From Bacillus cereus ATCC 14579 (GTDB lineage: Bacteria > Bacillota > Bacilli > Bacillales > Bacillaceae_G), in contig NC_004722.1 of the NCBI RefSeq assembly GCF_000007825.1, positions 2,706,501 through 2,770,500 on the forward strand: a DNA stretch of 64,000 nt. The letters run 5' to 3'. The position numbers were made by a program, and so were the translations under genes. How positions within the stretch are numbered: position 1 is the stretch's first letter; each line of letters starts with the position of its first letter. Below the pieces are notes generated by a model, which did not search any database, was not told where the DNA came from, and worked only from the letters and a program-made list of their open reading frames with translations. This document shows, in pieces, positions 17,152 through 26,242 of this stretch.

Positions 17152-18006
17152 ATGAGTGAAAAGATATTTAAAATAAACGGTATTGATATATGTACAGAAA
17201 GCTTCGGTAACTCTAATGATCCCGCTATTTTATTAATTATGGGAGCTACTTGTTCAATGATATATTGGGATGAAGAATTTTGTGAACAGTTGGCGAACAC
17301 AGGAAAATTTGTTATTCGCTTTGATAATCGCGATGTTGGACGCTCTGTTACATATGAACCTGGCACTTCAAATTATTCAGTAACAGATATGGCTGAAGAT
17401 GCAATTGGAGTACTAGATGCTTATCATATTGATAAAGCTCACCTATTTGGTATGTCATTAGGTGGTATGATTGCTCAAATTGCTGCTGTAAAACATCCCG
17501 AAAGAATTTTGACGCTGACTTTACTAGCGACTAGTGTAATAGGATCTGATGACAATACTCGCGATTTACCTCCAATGGATGAAAGGATTTTAACACATCA
17601 TGTAAATGGCACAAGTATAGATTGGGCAAATAAAAATGATGTGGCAGAGTATTTAGTTTCAGGATCTCGTCTATTATGTGGATCAGAACGAATATTTGAT
17701 GAAAATAGAGTTTATAAACAAGTAAAACAAGAAATAGAACGCGCAAACAATTTATTAAGTATGTTTAATCACGCTTTACTTCAAGGTGATGATGCATATG
17801 AAGGTGTACTTCAATCCATACAAGCACCTACATTAGTTATTCACGGAACAGACGATACAGCACTACCATTTGAACATGGCCTCGCACTAATTGATGAAAT
17901 TCCAAACTCAGTACTATTAACCCTTAAAGGGGCAGGCCATGAAAACCATCCAGATGACTGGGAAAGCATAATTAACGCTGTTTCTAAACATACATCTAAA
18001 ATTTAG
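17152..18006 (+). CDS. alpha/beta hydrolase
   Basis: A 284-residue cytoplasmic serine hydrolase. Nucleophile Ser102 is in FGMSLGGM, a likely oxyanion segment is LLIMGATCSMIYWD, the acid is in HGTDDTALPF and the His in KGAGHENH, so the triad is complete. The DNRDVGRS stretch is common in aclacinomycin methylesterase (RdmC)-like and haloperoxidase-like hydrolases; the true substrate is unknown. It is monocistronic between a bcr1-like element and two terminator hairpins. Confidence 0.85.
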   Translation: MSEKIFKINGIDICTESFGNSNDPAILLIMGATCSMIYWDEEFCEQLANTGKFVIRFDNRDVGRSVTYEPGTSNYSVTDMAEDAIGVLDAYHIDKAHLFGMSLGGMIAQIAAVKHPERILTLTLLATSVIGSDDNTRDLPPMDERILTHHVNGTSIDWANKNDVAEYLVSGSRLLCGSERIFDENRVYKQVKQEIERANNLLSMFNHALLQGDDAYEGVLQSIQAPTLVIHGTDDTALPFEHGLALIDEIPNSVLLTLKGAGHENHPDDWESIINAVSKHTSKI

Positions 18007-18020
18007 ATAAATAACTAATG

Positions 18021-18047
18021 GAAGGGGGCACAAATTGTGTCCCCTTC
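18021..18047 (+). terminator. hairpin after the alpha/beta hydrolase gene
   Basis: GAAGGGGGCACAA pairs with TTGTGTCCCCTTC across a tiny loop, 15 bases past the stop. It lacks a T run, so it may be an RNA-stabilising hairpin working with the next terminator. Confidence 0.55.
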
Positions 18048-18060
18048 TAGTTACAAACAA

Positions 18061-18103
18061 AAACCCATCACTGTATTCGTATGTATAGTGATGGGGACTT
18101 TTT
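18061..18103. terminator. bidirectional terminator between hydrolase and parR-like gene
   Basis: CCCATCACT and AGTGATGGG arms with a T run on the plus strand and a T run (GGGTTTTTG) on the minus strand, between convergent genes. Confidence 0.75.
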
Positions 18104-18117
18104 ATATTTTTCTATGT

Positions 18118-18453
18118 TTAAAAAAATGGACAATCTAATTGATCAACAGATTCCCATAATTTTTTTTTTGCATTTTCGGTGGATGTATTTGTGTCTAGTG
18201 TCATGTTTTTAAAAGGGTTTACTTCGACTTTTAATAAGGATGAAGGCTCCACATATAATGAGAAAACATGGCTGCTTGGTAAAGCTTTTGAAACGTCAAT
18301 ATCTCCAACTTGTTTAAATAGTTGCTGCGCAGCAAAAAAGAAGAAATTAGTTGGATTTGATTGTTTATTCAGCCACGCAAGCATTTCAGGTGATACCGAT
18401 TTGTGAATATTGATTTTTACTCGATCACCACGTTTATATCGCCTAGATCGCAT
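18118..18453 (-). CDS. ParR-like partner of the actin-like protein
   Basis: A 111-residue basic protein. Its N-terminus (RRYKRGDRVKINIHKSVSPEMLAWLNKQSN) looks like the strand-helix opening of a ribbon-helix-helix DNA-binding domain, and a variable acidic tail follows. It sits 11 bases downstream of the ParM-like gene on the same strand, the standard place for the centromere-binding adaptor (ParR) in type II partition systems. Family assignment rests on size, charge and context more than on sequence. GGTGGAAG precedes the ATG. Confidence 0.6.
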   Translation of the reverse strand: MRSRRYKRGDRVKINIHKSVSPEMLAWLNKQSNPTNFFFFAAQQLFKQVGDIDVSKALPSSHVFSLYVEPSSLLKVEVNPFKNMTLDTNTSTENAKKKLWESVDQLDCPFF

Positions 18454-18464
18454 ACTTCCACCAA

Positions 18465-19634
18465 CTAACTTATCGTTAAGTTTGTAAATCCTAACTCTTT
18501 TTGCTTATGCTCTCTATATTTTGGCGAACAAGTATAAACTAATAATCCTCGTGCATTTGTAAATAACGGATTATCTACAAAGATTACATTTTTGAGTCGT
18601 CCTTTTTGCTTTAAAATCATTTTTAAACTGTTTTTAATAATTACTGCACCCCCGCCATAAATAAACACGTATGGATCGTCTTTCATATCATCAATTTTAT
18701 TTATAATATCTGTTGCAACACGTGCTGCTAAACCTAATAGCGCTGGCTGTGATTCCTCAACTAATAAGGTATTTCTCGGATGCTTATCATTTAAATAAAT
18801 TTGATTGAATTCTGTAATACTATCAATCGTTTTAGTTGGATACTTCCGGTTCCATCTCGTAATGATTTGTAGTAACGTCTCTTTTACACCATAAGATAAA
18901 CCTTTACTTAGTTGCGGACGGAAATTCACCCCTAATGAAACGACTTCTTCTGTCGTCCCTGCACCAATATCAAAAGAGAGTAGAGTTTTATCTACAAAAT
19001 CAATTTCAGAAACTTGATTTTGCTCACATTCTATTTTATGTTTCACAACATTTCCTTCTTCATCGTATACAATGCCCCACGTACCAGAAGCGCCCTCAGG
19101 CAGGCATTTACAATACTCAATTGAAACATTAATTGTCACATCGCGTCCGTTCGGATAATGGAAAATAACCTTATGATTTCCCATATAACGTTTTGCATTT
19201 CCAGCAGCTATTTCTTGTGTAATAAGCTGCATAGGAAGAGCGACAGATAAATCATAACGAATATTAATATGGCTAGAAGTTGGACTTTGACGCATAGCGC
19301 TTACCGCCAAACCTGATAGTATTGTAATAACCATTAACTCATCCGTTGACTTATTCGATTTCTTCTCTACCTCAGTACCTTTTAATTGATCTTGAATAAC
19401 TTTTTCTCCAACGATGTATCGTACATTATTTAGCATTAACGATGGCGAACTTATAGTCACATCAATGTGGTTTTCTAATTCAGATAATGAAACATCTACC
19501 TCATCTAAGAGTCCTGTAGGCTCACCTATATATAAAGAATAAATACTCGGAATAAAAATAGGGTCTTGCCCTTTCACCATTAACTTCAAACCGTTGTTTC
19601 CTGCATCTGCACCAGCTTTTAAAAGTATAGACAT
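18465..19634 (-). CDS. ParM/StbA-type actin-like ATPase
   Basis: A 389-residue actin/Hsp70-superfamily protein. The phosphate-1 motif is GADAGNNGLKL near the N-terminus, phosphate-2 is FDIGAGTTEEV in the middle, and the adenosine motif is VFIYGGGAVI near residue 330. The length and layout match bacterial ParM/Alp-type actins, which polymerise with ATP to push replicons apart. It forms a two-gene operon with a ParR-like protein, yet the surroundings are plainly chromosomal. AGGGGG precedes the ATG. It may be a chromosomal relic of plasmid integration or a cell-biology filament with another job. Confidence 0.82.
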   Translation of the reverse strand: MSILLKAGADAGNNGLKLMVKGQDPIFIPSIYSLYIGEPTGLLDEVDVSLSELENHIDVTISSPSLMLNNVRYIVGEKVIQDQLKGTEVEKKSNKSTDELMVITILSGLAVSAMRQSPTSSHINIRYDLSVALPMQLITQEIAAGNAKRYMGNHKVIFHYPNGRDVTINVSIEYCKCLPEGASGTWGIVYDEEGNVVKHKIECEQNQVSEIDFVDKTLLSFDIGAGTTEEVVSLGVNFRPQLSKGLSYGVKETLLQIITRWNRKYPTKTIDSITEFNQIYLNDKHPRNTLLVEESQPALLGLAARVATDIINKIDDMKDDPYVFIYGGGAVIIKNSLKMILKQKGRLKNVIFVDNPLFTNARGLLVYTCSPKYREHKQKELGFTNLTIS

Positions 19635-19842
19635 AACTACCCCCTAAATTAATCTGACATCCCTTCCAAATATATGCGAGCCCATTCTTTTACATTCAAA
19701 TGTATTGTAATTTTTTATTTATCATAAAAACAAAATATTGCATACTTACATATTGTGTGTAAAAAGTATTTGACATGACACTTTTCCAATTTTATACTTA
19801 TATTTGTAAAGAGTTTTTTACAATCGAGGGGGCAATTATTTA

Positions 19843-20247
19843 TTGAATACTAAAAAAACTATTTTTATAATCATTGTTTTAGCATTAATTGCAATACTAG
19901 TACATGGCACATATAAATACATAACTGAAGGTTCTATTTTAGGTGGTACGATTTTTGCTATTTCGTTAATACTTAGTAATTTAATTAATCACATTACTTG
20001 GGGAGATCCCCACGGTGTGTCAGAAGAAAGTCAAGATGAGATGGGACAACAAATTACATATAAAAGCTTTAAAATTGCGTATTTTGTGCTTGTAGTTGTA
20101 ATGTTCCTTTTATTAATCTTCTCCGAAGGATTTTCTATGGGGGCTAATTTAGATGGAGTAAAAAACCTCCCCCTGTTCATCGCAATTTGCTCTTCATTCT
20201 TTATTTATCCTATTGTCGAACTCATAGTTGCAAAACAATATAAGTAA
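19843..20247 (+). CDS. four-helix membrane protein, unknown function
   Basis: A 134-residue membrane protein with four hydrophobic stretches (about 6-26, 33-52, 76-95 and 108-128) and a polar loop WGDPHGVSEESQDEMGQQ between helices 2 and 3. The TTG start follows GAGGGGG. It resembles uncharacterised Bacillus membrane proteins; no function can be given. It is divergent from the ParM-like gene and shares a perfect bidirectional terminator with the DUF1697 gene. Confidence 0.75.
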   Translation: MNTKKTIFIIIVLALIAILVHGTYKYITEGSILGGTIFAISLILSNLINHITWGDPHGVSEESQDEMGQQITYKSFKIAYFVLVVVMFLLLIFSEGFSMGANLDGVKNLPLFIAICSSFFIYPIVELIVAKQYK

Positions 20248-20287
20248 AAAGATGAGGTTTTCTACATGTAGAAAACCTCATCTTTTT
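20246..20287. terminator. perfect palindromic bidirectional terminator
   Basis: A 42-base uninterrupted palindrome: 21-base arms (AAAAAGATGAGGTTTTCTAC and complement), ending in A and T runs, between convergent genes. Confidence 0.9.
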
Positions 20288-20291
20288 ATAT

Positions 20292-20828
20292 TTACATAAT
20301 CTCTACAATTGCTTTTAATTTATTCACAGTCCGCCAATTCCTAACTGTAGCTGGTGTATGTAACTTCTGAAACTGGTTCATTAATTTAGAATTTCGAATG
20401 CTATTTTTGAAAAATAAATAAACGACCTTCTCATCTATATAGCAATCTTCAAGTTCACTTTTAAATGTAAGCAATTGACTACTCTCTTCTTCAGAAAGTA
20501 CATTAGCTAAAAAAGCAATATGAACACTTTCTCCTTCTAACAATGAATGAACTTCATATGGACATTGTTTAATAATATTTATAAATTCATCATGTGTTCT
20601 TAGCATGACTGGAACATCGAAATCAAATTCTTTTTTTATTTCAGATTGTATTTGGTCCTTTAGAAAGTTTATACCTTCCTCAGATTCGAACACAATATTA
20701 CCACTTTGTATATATGTTTTCACTTGTTTTAACCCTATTGATTCAAACACTCGTTTTAAATCAGCCATTTTGATTACTTTATGGCCACCGACATTGATTC
20801 CTCTTAGTAATGCAATATAAAATGTCAT
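20292..20828 (-). CDS. DUF1697 family protein
   Basis: A 178-residue protein of the DUF1697 family, recognised by its opening TFYIALLRGINVGGHKVIKM and the following YIQSGNIVFES. The function of the family is unknown. A GGGGGGG ribosome site precedes ATG 20828; a longer frame runs back to 20879 into the upstream gene, but has no site. It is 29 bases downstream of the aromatic acid exporter gene, so the two are probably cotranscribed. Confidence 0.87.
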   Translation of the reverse strand: MTFYIALLRGINVGGHKVIKMADLKRVFESIGLKQVKTYIQSGNIVFESEEGINFLKDQIQSEIKKEFDFDVPVMLRTHDEFINIIKQCPYEVHSLLEGESVHIAFLANVLSEEESSQLLTFKSELEDCYIDEKVVYLFFKNSIRNSKLMNQFQKLHTPATVRNWRTVNKLKAIVEIM

Positions 20829-20857
20829 ATTATCCCCCCCACAGTAAAATGAACTTA

Positions 20858-21913
20858 TCAATTGAATCGGTTTTCCCACTCATATTTCTCGGATATTTGT
20901 TTTAATTCTTCTAACATATCATGAATAGATAATACCTCAAATAAAATAATAGATTCACTTGAAAAATGGTGATGATAATGATTTGGTTTATAATCTTTTA
21001 AATCATTTTTATAACTCCAAAATTGCTTGTCTAATTCAGCAATAAGTTTGAAATGTTCCTCATCAATTTCATTACAACGGTTTCTCAATATAGCAATTAT
21101 AGAATGAATTGTTCGTTGTAATATTTCTCTTTCACTTTGTGACCAGTCACAAGTCTCAATTGATACCCGAGCTAAATTATCTATATGGTAAATGATTTGC
21201 TGTAATATATGAAGTTGCTTCTGCATCGTTAAAAAACTTCTCATTTCCTTCTTTGTATGTTGATGATATTTCCAATCTTTCTGCTCATATTGAACAAATT
21301 GTATCGCCTTATGCAATAATAAAGTCAATTTAGATAAATCCTGAGCAGTCTCCTTTTTCACACCTTTTCCTGCAACTAATGCAGTAATCCATTCTTCCAT
21401 AATATTTGCTGTTTTAGCAAATAGATCCTCTGTACATCCAAAAATCATTTTCGTGTAGTGGGGTGGAAAAATGAAAAAATTCACTAAAGTAGATACTATA
21501 ATACCAGTAGATGTAGTAGCTAAACGAATTAAAAATGCAGTAAAATAATGATTTGCCGTAATTGGAATCATTGCTACGGCAGTTAAAGTTGCAACTAAAG
21601 TTCCCGCATGTAACCTTAGTTTTTGACATGCTACGATCGTAAACATTGCAGCTAATGCATAAGAAATTGCTTGGTGGCCTAGGAAAAATGTGAAAGTCAT
21701 GGCATATGCCGATCCAATTGTTGAGGCCGGAAAGCGAATAAGTCCTTTTTTTATTGAGTCTGTTGCAGTTGGTTCAATTGTAACAATTGCTGTTATTACA
21801 GCAAAAATAGTTGGGATGTTAAAAAAATCACAAACTAACACTGTAAGAAAAACTGCAATTCCAGTTTTAATCACTCTTCCTCCAACGATATTCCATTTTC
21901 TATCTTGATTCAT
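20858..21913 (-). CDS. aromatic acid exporter (FUSC/ArAE) family membrane protein
   Basis: A 351-residue protein with about six N-terminal transmembrane helices (residues 14-150, including [20 protein letters not shown], the conserved cytoplasmic loop) and a soluble, helical, charged C-terminal half (about 160-345). This is the layout of the DUF939/ArAE family related to YgaE/YqjA and fusaric acid resistance proteins, thought to export aromatic acids. Substrate unknown. GAAGGA precedes ATG 21913. Confidence 0.83.
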   Translation of the reverse strand: MNQDRKWNIVGGRVIKTGIAVFLTVLVCDFFNIPTIFAVITAIVTIEPTATDSIKKGLIRFPASTIGSAYAMTFTFFLGHQAISYALAAMFTIVACQKLRLHAGTLVATLTAVAMIPITANHYFTAFLIRLATTSTGIIVSTLVNFFIFPPHYTKMIFGCTEDLFAKTANIMEEWITALVAGKGVKKETAQDLSKLTLLLHKAIQFVQYEQKDWKYHQHTKKEMRSFLTMQKQLHILQQIIYHIDNLARVSIETCDWSQSEREILQRTIHSIIAILRNRCNEIDEEHFKLIAELDKQFWSYKNDLKDYKPNHYHHHFSSESIILFEVLSIHDMLEELKQISEKYEWENRFN

Positions 21914-21971
21914 TTTTTATATCCTTCATTCCTGTTTCATTTTATATACATATATTATATATTGTTAAAAT

Positions 21972-22010
21972 AAAAAAACCTACTACTTGAATATTCAAGA
22001 GTAAGTTTTC
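21972..22010 (-). terminator. terminator downstream of GNAT gene
   Basis: Imperfect stem around CTTGAATATTCAAG with a T-rich tail on the minus strand. Confidence 0.55.
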
Positions 22011-22017
22011 TATCTCA

Positions 22018-22515
22018 TTATTTCATTATAGGTAAATGCATTATTATTTGTTGGCCAATTGGTCCCATTCTTCTAAAACCTTTATCTTGGAAACCAACTT
22101 TTGCATATAAATTTTGTGCAGGAATATTTCTTTCATTCACAGCAAGTACAACTTCATTTTTTATTGGAAAATAACGTTTTACAAACTCTTCTAATAATAA
22201 CAATGACTTTTTAGCGAATCCTTTTCTTTGTCTATTGTGATTAATAGAAAATGACGTTAAAAGTAAAGCATCCTCATTATCTGTGAACTCCTTTACTCTA
22301 TCTCCCGTTTCCAATGCGAAAAGACCCACCGGTACCCCATTGTGATCTAAAATAACAATCACATTTTTTGTATAATCACTTTTTGCTTTCTCCAGTAATG
22401 CGCTTGGATCTGATGTAAACTGAACTTGTTCACTTGGTAAAGTAAATGTTTGTATAACTTCTTTATATTTCTCCTTATACGGAGCTAATTGAATTTCCCC
22501 TGTGTGTATGTTCAT
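22018..22515 (-). CDS. GNAT family N-acetyltransferase
   Basis: A 165-residue acetyl-CoA-dependent acetyltransferase. The fold's acetyl-CoA loop is SFSINHNRQRKGFAKKSLL, and the C-terminal NERNIPAQNLYAKVGFQDKG is the usual late motif. Substrate unknown. ATG 22530 overlaps the start of the GGGAGAG ribosome site; ATG 22515 is correctly spaced, so I chose it. It follows the lipoprotein gene by 26 bases, suggesting a two-gene unit. Confidence 0.83.
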   Translation of the reverse strand: MNIHTGEIQLAPYKEKYKEVIQTFTLPSEQVQFTSDPSALLEKAKSDYTKNVIVILDHNGVPVGLFALETGDRVKEFTDNEDALLLTSFSINHNRQRKGFAKKSLLLLEEFVKRYFPIKNEVVLAVNERNIPAQNLYAKVGFQDKGFRRMGPIGQQIIMHLPIMK

Positions 22516-22541
22516 GCTAAACTCTCCCATTTTTCAGCTTA

Positions 22542-22898
22542 TTAACTTATACCTTGCTGTGCTTTTGAATGCACTCTTCCATCTAAAAAGGTAATTTCAA
22601 CAAATGAATTTGGATCGTTCCCTTTCCAAGCAAAAATTTGTTTAATTTGTGTAGAATGCTCTCCCCCTTCTTCTATAAGTAAATCTCCTTCAAAACCAAT
22701 TAAATCTTTCACTTCTGTATAAGTCATTCCTTCATTTATACTCGAGAAATGATTTATATTGATAGACTCTTTCTGTTGCCTTTCCATCACAGTAGAAGAA
22801 GTTGCTGTTTGGTTTTTCACTTCTTTTCTCTGTTCACACGCTGTCATACTGAAACCTAAGCATAAACTAAACAATATACATGCGCTTTTTTTCATCAT
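22542..22898 (-). CDS. small lipoprotein, DUF3862/BLIP-like
   Basis: A 118-residue lipoprotein: MMKKSACILFSLCLGFSMTAC is a signal peptide with a lipobox Cys at about 21. The mature part contains INEGMTYTEVKDLIGFEGD, which looks like the repeat unit of the beta-lactamase inhibitor-like/SmpA fold (DUF3862). Function unknown; it should be attached outside the membrane. Upstream ATG 22916 belongs to the GGGAGGG ribosome site, so ATG 22898 is the start. Confidence 0.72.
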   Translation of the reverse strand: MMKKSACILFSLCLGFSMTACEQRKEVKNQTATSSTVMERQQKESININHFSSINEGMTYTEVKDLIGFEGDLLIEEGGEHSTQIKQIFAWKGNDPNSFVEITFLDGRVHSKAQQGIS

Positions 22899-22970
22899 AA
22901 CAGTTGTCCCTCCCATGATAATTAAACCATATATTCCCTTAAAAATAAACTGAATATTTAATATTATATT

Positions 22971-23000
22971 TAAAAACCTCGTACAATTAAGTACGAGGCT
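22971..23000 (-). terminator. terminator of the sleB-ypeB-ylaJ operon
   Basis: CCTCGTAC and GTACGAGG pair around AATTAA; the minus strand continues into a T run. It lies 21 bases past the ylaJ stop. Confidence 0.85.
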
Positions 23001-23020
23001 AATTTCATTTATTCAAATGA

Positions 23021-23602
23021 TTATTTGTATTGATCATCCTGTTCTTTTCTTAACTCTTGTTCTTCATCTTTTGGTAATTGTTTATCATTATCTTTAATTG
23101 GATTCGTTTCTCTATTTTCTATCATATCATTTGGAACTTGTGGCATTACTCGGCCCACAATAGCGGCTAATTCATCTAGTATACCTTCACCTGTTTTTCC
23201 TTTTTTAATTTGCTTTCCGATTTGTTTGAGGCGTTCATACGTATCAACATCTGCTACAACGACTGCATTAGCACCGTCAGGGTCATTTTTTAAACTTTCT
23301 GCAACAGAGTATTTAATTGATTCAACTCGAGTTCGATCAAGTTTTGCTTTTACATCAATACCTACAATAGCATATTTTCCAACAACGACCGCTGTTGCAT
23401 CATTCACACCTGGCACACTTGCTGCTAAAGATGCTAAATGATCTGCTGCTTTTTCATTTGGCTTATTTGATTTATTCGTATAATTAACATTTTTCATTGA
23501 AACATTTTTTTGTTCCGGCTTTTCGTTTGGATTGTCTTTTTTTCCAATACTGCATCCAGTTATAACGAAGCAAAGCATCAATATATATATTAGAGTTTTC
23601 AT
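23021..23602 (-). CDS. ylaJ: YhcN/YlaJ family sporulation lipoprotein
   Basis: A 193-residue spore lipoprotein. The signal peptide ends in the lipobox VITGC. The mature part carries the YhcN/YlaJ domain with LASLAASVPGVNDATAVVVG and VVADVDTYERLKQI, then a Lys/Glu/Gln-rich tail. It is the third gene of the sleB-ypeB operon, the arrangement known in the B. cereus group, and its product is thought to assist germination. GTG 23614 lies in the ribosome site; ATG 23602 is preferred. Confidence 0.85.
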   Translation of the reverse strand: MKTLIYILMLCFVITGCSIGKKDNPNEKPEQKNVSMKNVNYTNKSNKPNEKAADHLASLAASVPGVNDATAVVVGKYAIVGIDVKAKLDRTRVESIKYSVAESLKNDPDGANAVVVADVDTYERLKQIGKQIKKGKTGEGILDELAAIVGRVMPQVPNDMIENRETNPIKDNDKQLPKDEEQELRKEQDDQYK

Positions 23603-23628
23603 TATTTTCACCACTTCACTATTAAGGT

Positions 23629-24969
23629 TTAATCATAAATTTTTTCAACAGCTTGCATTTTCTTTACCTTTTCCTCGGCCCCGCTATTAGCATTAATGAA
23701 TATTTGGTACGTATCTTTTCCTAAAGTGCCTACAAATTCATAGCAAAGCACTTCATTATGCAAATCATTGACTACTAAAGCTTTACGTTCTTCCATGACT
23801 TTTACATCCGGATTGATTTTCTTTCTTGCTTCTGCTGCAGTTAGCTTTGCCGATGGAACTGTTCGCTTTTGATGTGACGCTAAATATTCTTTTGCGGAGA
23901 ACCCAACGATAGAACCATCATCTAAAGCAATTTTCATTTGGATTGCTTCTGGATAAATTCGTACTCCATTTTCATTTACTACATACGTAAATACACCAAC
24001 ATTATCATATTGAGAGCTATCATAAAGCTCCATATTATTAAACTTATGGTCCTTTAAAAATTTCAAACCTTTACTACCTGCATCGTTTAAACTAACTTTC
24101 TGTTCTTTAATTTCGCGGTTATTCATAACCCAAATTGGATATCCGCCTTTTCCGGTAATATCCATATAGAACTCATTGTTCGTTGCTTCATCTTTAATTT
24201 TCACACTATAGAAGGATTCTTTCGCACCTTTTCCGCTTTTCTCAACATCTACTTTTTCATTTCCTTTTAAATTCAAAAACGATTTGGCAATTTTCGCCGC
24301 TTCATCTTTAGAAATTGCCTTTCCTTCCGCTTCAAATCCACCTTTTTTATTTTTTTGCGCACTTGTAAAGGTCGGTCCGAAGTTTGTAGAAGAATATGAT
24401 GTTACGTTTTTCTCTACAGTTTTCAATCCATCAATAATTGTGTTATCTGCTGGATCGCGATTTGATGCAAGTGCCATTTCTACATCCATCCAGCGTAAAT
24501 TATTTTTCAAAACAAGATGTTGTACTTTTCTTAGTTCATCTTGTATATTTCCTGCATTTGAATATAAAGTTTGTAGCGTTTTATATTCTTGCTCATTTAA
24601 CGGCTCTTTTTCTAAATCACGAATGGCTGCACGGTAACTGAAATCACCGATATTCGCTAAAAATTCTTCCGTTTTATTAAATGGCATTAATGTTAAAGGT
24701 AGTTGTCCTACATCTGAGCGAGCTTCAGATGTTAAACGCCATACATCCGCTAATGCAGGTGATAAAGATGATCGTGAATTCATCGCAAGTGTTGTGCCAA
24801 TTTTATCGTGTAATAAATCGACTTCGTATGCTAAATCATGGAATGCACGTTGATAGCTATTTTCCGCTCGAATTAAAACCGCATTTTTCTCTTGGTGCTC
24901 TTTATAGCCCCAATAGCCTGTTCCTACTACACCGACTGTTAATAATACAATGATAATACCTCGTAACAT
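23629..24969 (-). CDS. ypeB: germination protein YpeB
   Basis: A 446-residue spore membrane protein: one N-terminal transmembrane helix (about 3-17, LRGIIIVLLTVGVVGTGYWG), a helical N-domain to about 190, then PepSY-type repeats in the second half (AKSFLNLKGNEKVDVEKSG; LTAAEARKKINPDVKVMEER). YpeB is needed for stable assembly of the cortex-lytic enzyme SleB in the spore and acts as its partner. It lies 15 bases downstream of sleB. GGAGGTGGG precedes the ATG. Confidence 0.95.
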   Translation of the reverse strand: MLRGIIIVLLTVGVVGTGYWGYKEHQEKNAVLIRAENSYQRAFHDLAYEVDLLHDKIGTTLAMNSRSSLSPALADVWRLTSEARSDVGQLPLTLMPFNKTEEFLANIGDFSYRAAIRDLEKEPLNEQEYKTLQTLYSNAGNIQDELRKVQHLVLKNNLRWMDVEMALASNRDPADNTIIDGLKTVEKNVTSYSSTNFGPTFTSAQKNKKGGFEAEGKAISKDEAAKIAKSFLNLKGNEKVDVEKSGKGAKESFYSVKIKDEATNNEFYMDITGKGGYPIWVMNNREIKEQKVSLNDAGSKGLKFLKDHKFNNMELYDSSQYDNVGVFTYVVNENGVRIYPEAIQMKIALDDGSIVGFSAKEYLASHQKRTVPSAKLTAAEARKKINPDVKVMEERKALVVNDLHNEVLCYEFVGTLGKDTYQIFINANSGAEEKVKKMQAVEKIYD

Positions 24970-24984
24970 TGTCCCACCTCCGCT

Positions 24985-25764
24985 CTATTTACAGAAAATA
25001 TGTTTACCGATTTTTTTAATTTGTGGACGAGTCCAAATCCATTTACTAGTCGCAGTATCTGGATTGAAATAATATAAAGCATTTCCTGTTGGATCCCATC
25101 CGTTAATCGCATCTAAAACTGCTTTTTTTGCTGTTTCATTTGGTGTTAAATATATTTGTCCATCGGCTACCGCTGTAAATGCTCTAGGTTCAAAGATTAC
25201 ACCTGAAACAGTATTTGGGAATGACGCACTTGTAACACGGTTCAAAATAACAGCAGCTACTGCAACTTGTCCTAAATATGGTTCACCGCGTGATTCTCCG
25301 TATACTGCGTTTGCCATAAGCTGAATATCATTTTGAGAATAACCATTCGGAACATTTGTCCCTTTATTTTGAGGTGGTTTATTCTCTTGTGCAGTGCCAC
25401 CACTATTTCCTTTATTCGTTGTCGTCCCTTTATTAGCAGTTGACTTGTCATACTTCGTTGCTTTCACGAGCATTTGCTTCGTTTTAGCTCCAGCTAAACC
25501 ATCAACGGGTAATCCAAATTTCTCTTGAAAATTCCGAAGTGCCCAATATGTACCCCATCCGAAAACACCATCTACTTTTCCCGTATAAAATCCGTTATAT
25601 TTTAAACGAGATTGCAGTTCAATGACATCTTCGCCCGATGCTCCTCTTTGAATGACTTGATTAGAAAATGCTTCTACATTCTTTAGTTGTATACTACTGA
25701 CCATTAAAGACAGTCCTATGAACGCAAGTAAAACCGCTATTTTAAAAATAGCTTTTTGGCGCAT
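24985..25764 (-). CDS. sleB: spore cortex-lytic enzyme SleB
   Basis: A 259-residue lytic transglycosylase that digests spore cortex peptidoglycan in germination. A signal peptide (to about residue 32) is followed by a peptidoglycan-binding domain (about 38-100, RGASGEDVIELQSRLKYNGF), a Gly/Thr/Asn-rich linker and the SleB (Hydrolase_2) catalytic domain starting near 145; the catalytic Glu is in NAVYGESRGEP. The C-terminus KKIGKHIFCK is typical. First gene of the sleB-ypeB-ylaJ operon, which is expressed in the forespore under sigma-G in Bacillus; I could not point to a clear sigma-G promoter here. Confidence 0.96.
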   Translation of the reverse strand: MRQKAIFKIAVLLAFIGLSLMVSSIQLKNVEAFSNQVIQRGASGEDVIELQSRLKYNGFYTGKVDGVFGWGTYWALRNFQEKFGLPVDGLAGAKTKQMLVKATKYDKSTANKGTTTNKGNSGGTAQENKPPQNKGTNVPNGYSQNDIQLMANAVYGESRGEPYLGQVAVAAVILNRVTSASFPNTVSGVIFEPRAFTAVADGQIYLTPNETAKKAVLDAINGWDPTGNALYYFNPDTATSKWIWTRPQIKKIGKHIFCK

Positions 25765-25909
25765 AATTTTCCCTCCTTAATTATGTAAATGATTTCTTGG
25801 TTATGTTTTGTAAAAGCCTCGCTTTTATGTAAAGAAGACAAAAAAATCCAAACTAATATCGTAGAAAGAAAATGTAAACAATATAAAAAAAGGATAAAAG
25901 GAGTTCATC

Positions 25910-26242
25910 ATGAAGAATTTGTTAAAGCGTGTCGCACTCGTCCTTCTGTTCCTAACAACATGTTCAAATGTATATACAGGCTCATCAATTGTTCATGCGC
26001 AGCCGCCGTATGCAAAATGGGGTAAGCTTGCTGTAGAGAAAACGAAAGAAAAGTACCCAAAAGCAGAGATTATTGATTACCTTCATATAGGTAGAAAACC
26101 AAAAACCGTTCAAATAACAGTTGAAAAATTCAAATTGTGGCTACGTGAAGACGGAAAAGAATATGGTGTTTTTGTTGATGTGGAATTTGAAACGAAGACG
26201 GAGAAATTTATAAAGCTGTCGTTTCAGAAGACGAGTAGATAA
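25910..26242 (+). CDS. secreted DUF3889 family protein
   Basis: A 110-residue protein with a signal peptide (ends near IVHAQPP) and a DUF3889 domain (PPYAKWGKLAVEKTKEKYPK), like YqzG of B. subtilis; function unknown. A GGAG site precedes ATG 25910. The stop codon TAA (26240-26242) is the first bases of the bcr1-like element that follows, so the repeat has set, or changed, the gene's 3' end. It is divergent from sleB. Confidence 0.78.
   Translation: MKNLLKRVALVLLFLTTCSNVYTGSSIVHAQPPYAKWGKLAVEKTKEKYPKAEIIDYLHIGRKPKTVQITVEKFKLWLREDGKEYGVFVDVEFETKTEKFIKLSFQKTSR

Noticed and set aside
24284..24637. 117-codon frame antisense to ypeB
   Set aside because: No ribosome site; composition follows the complementary YpeB codons.
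25765..25909. Sigma-G promoter for sleB
   Set aside because: Expected from known biology, but no -35/-10 pair with good spacing to the consensus could be found by eye.
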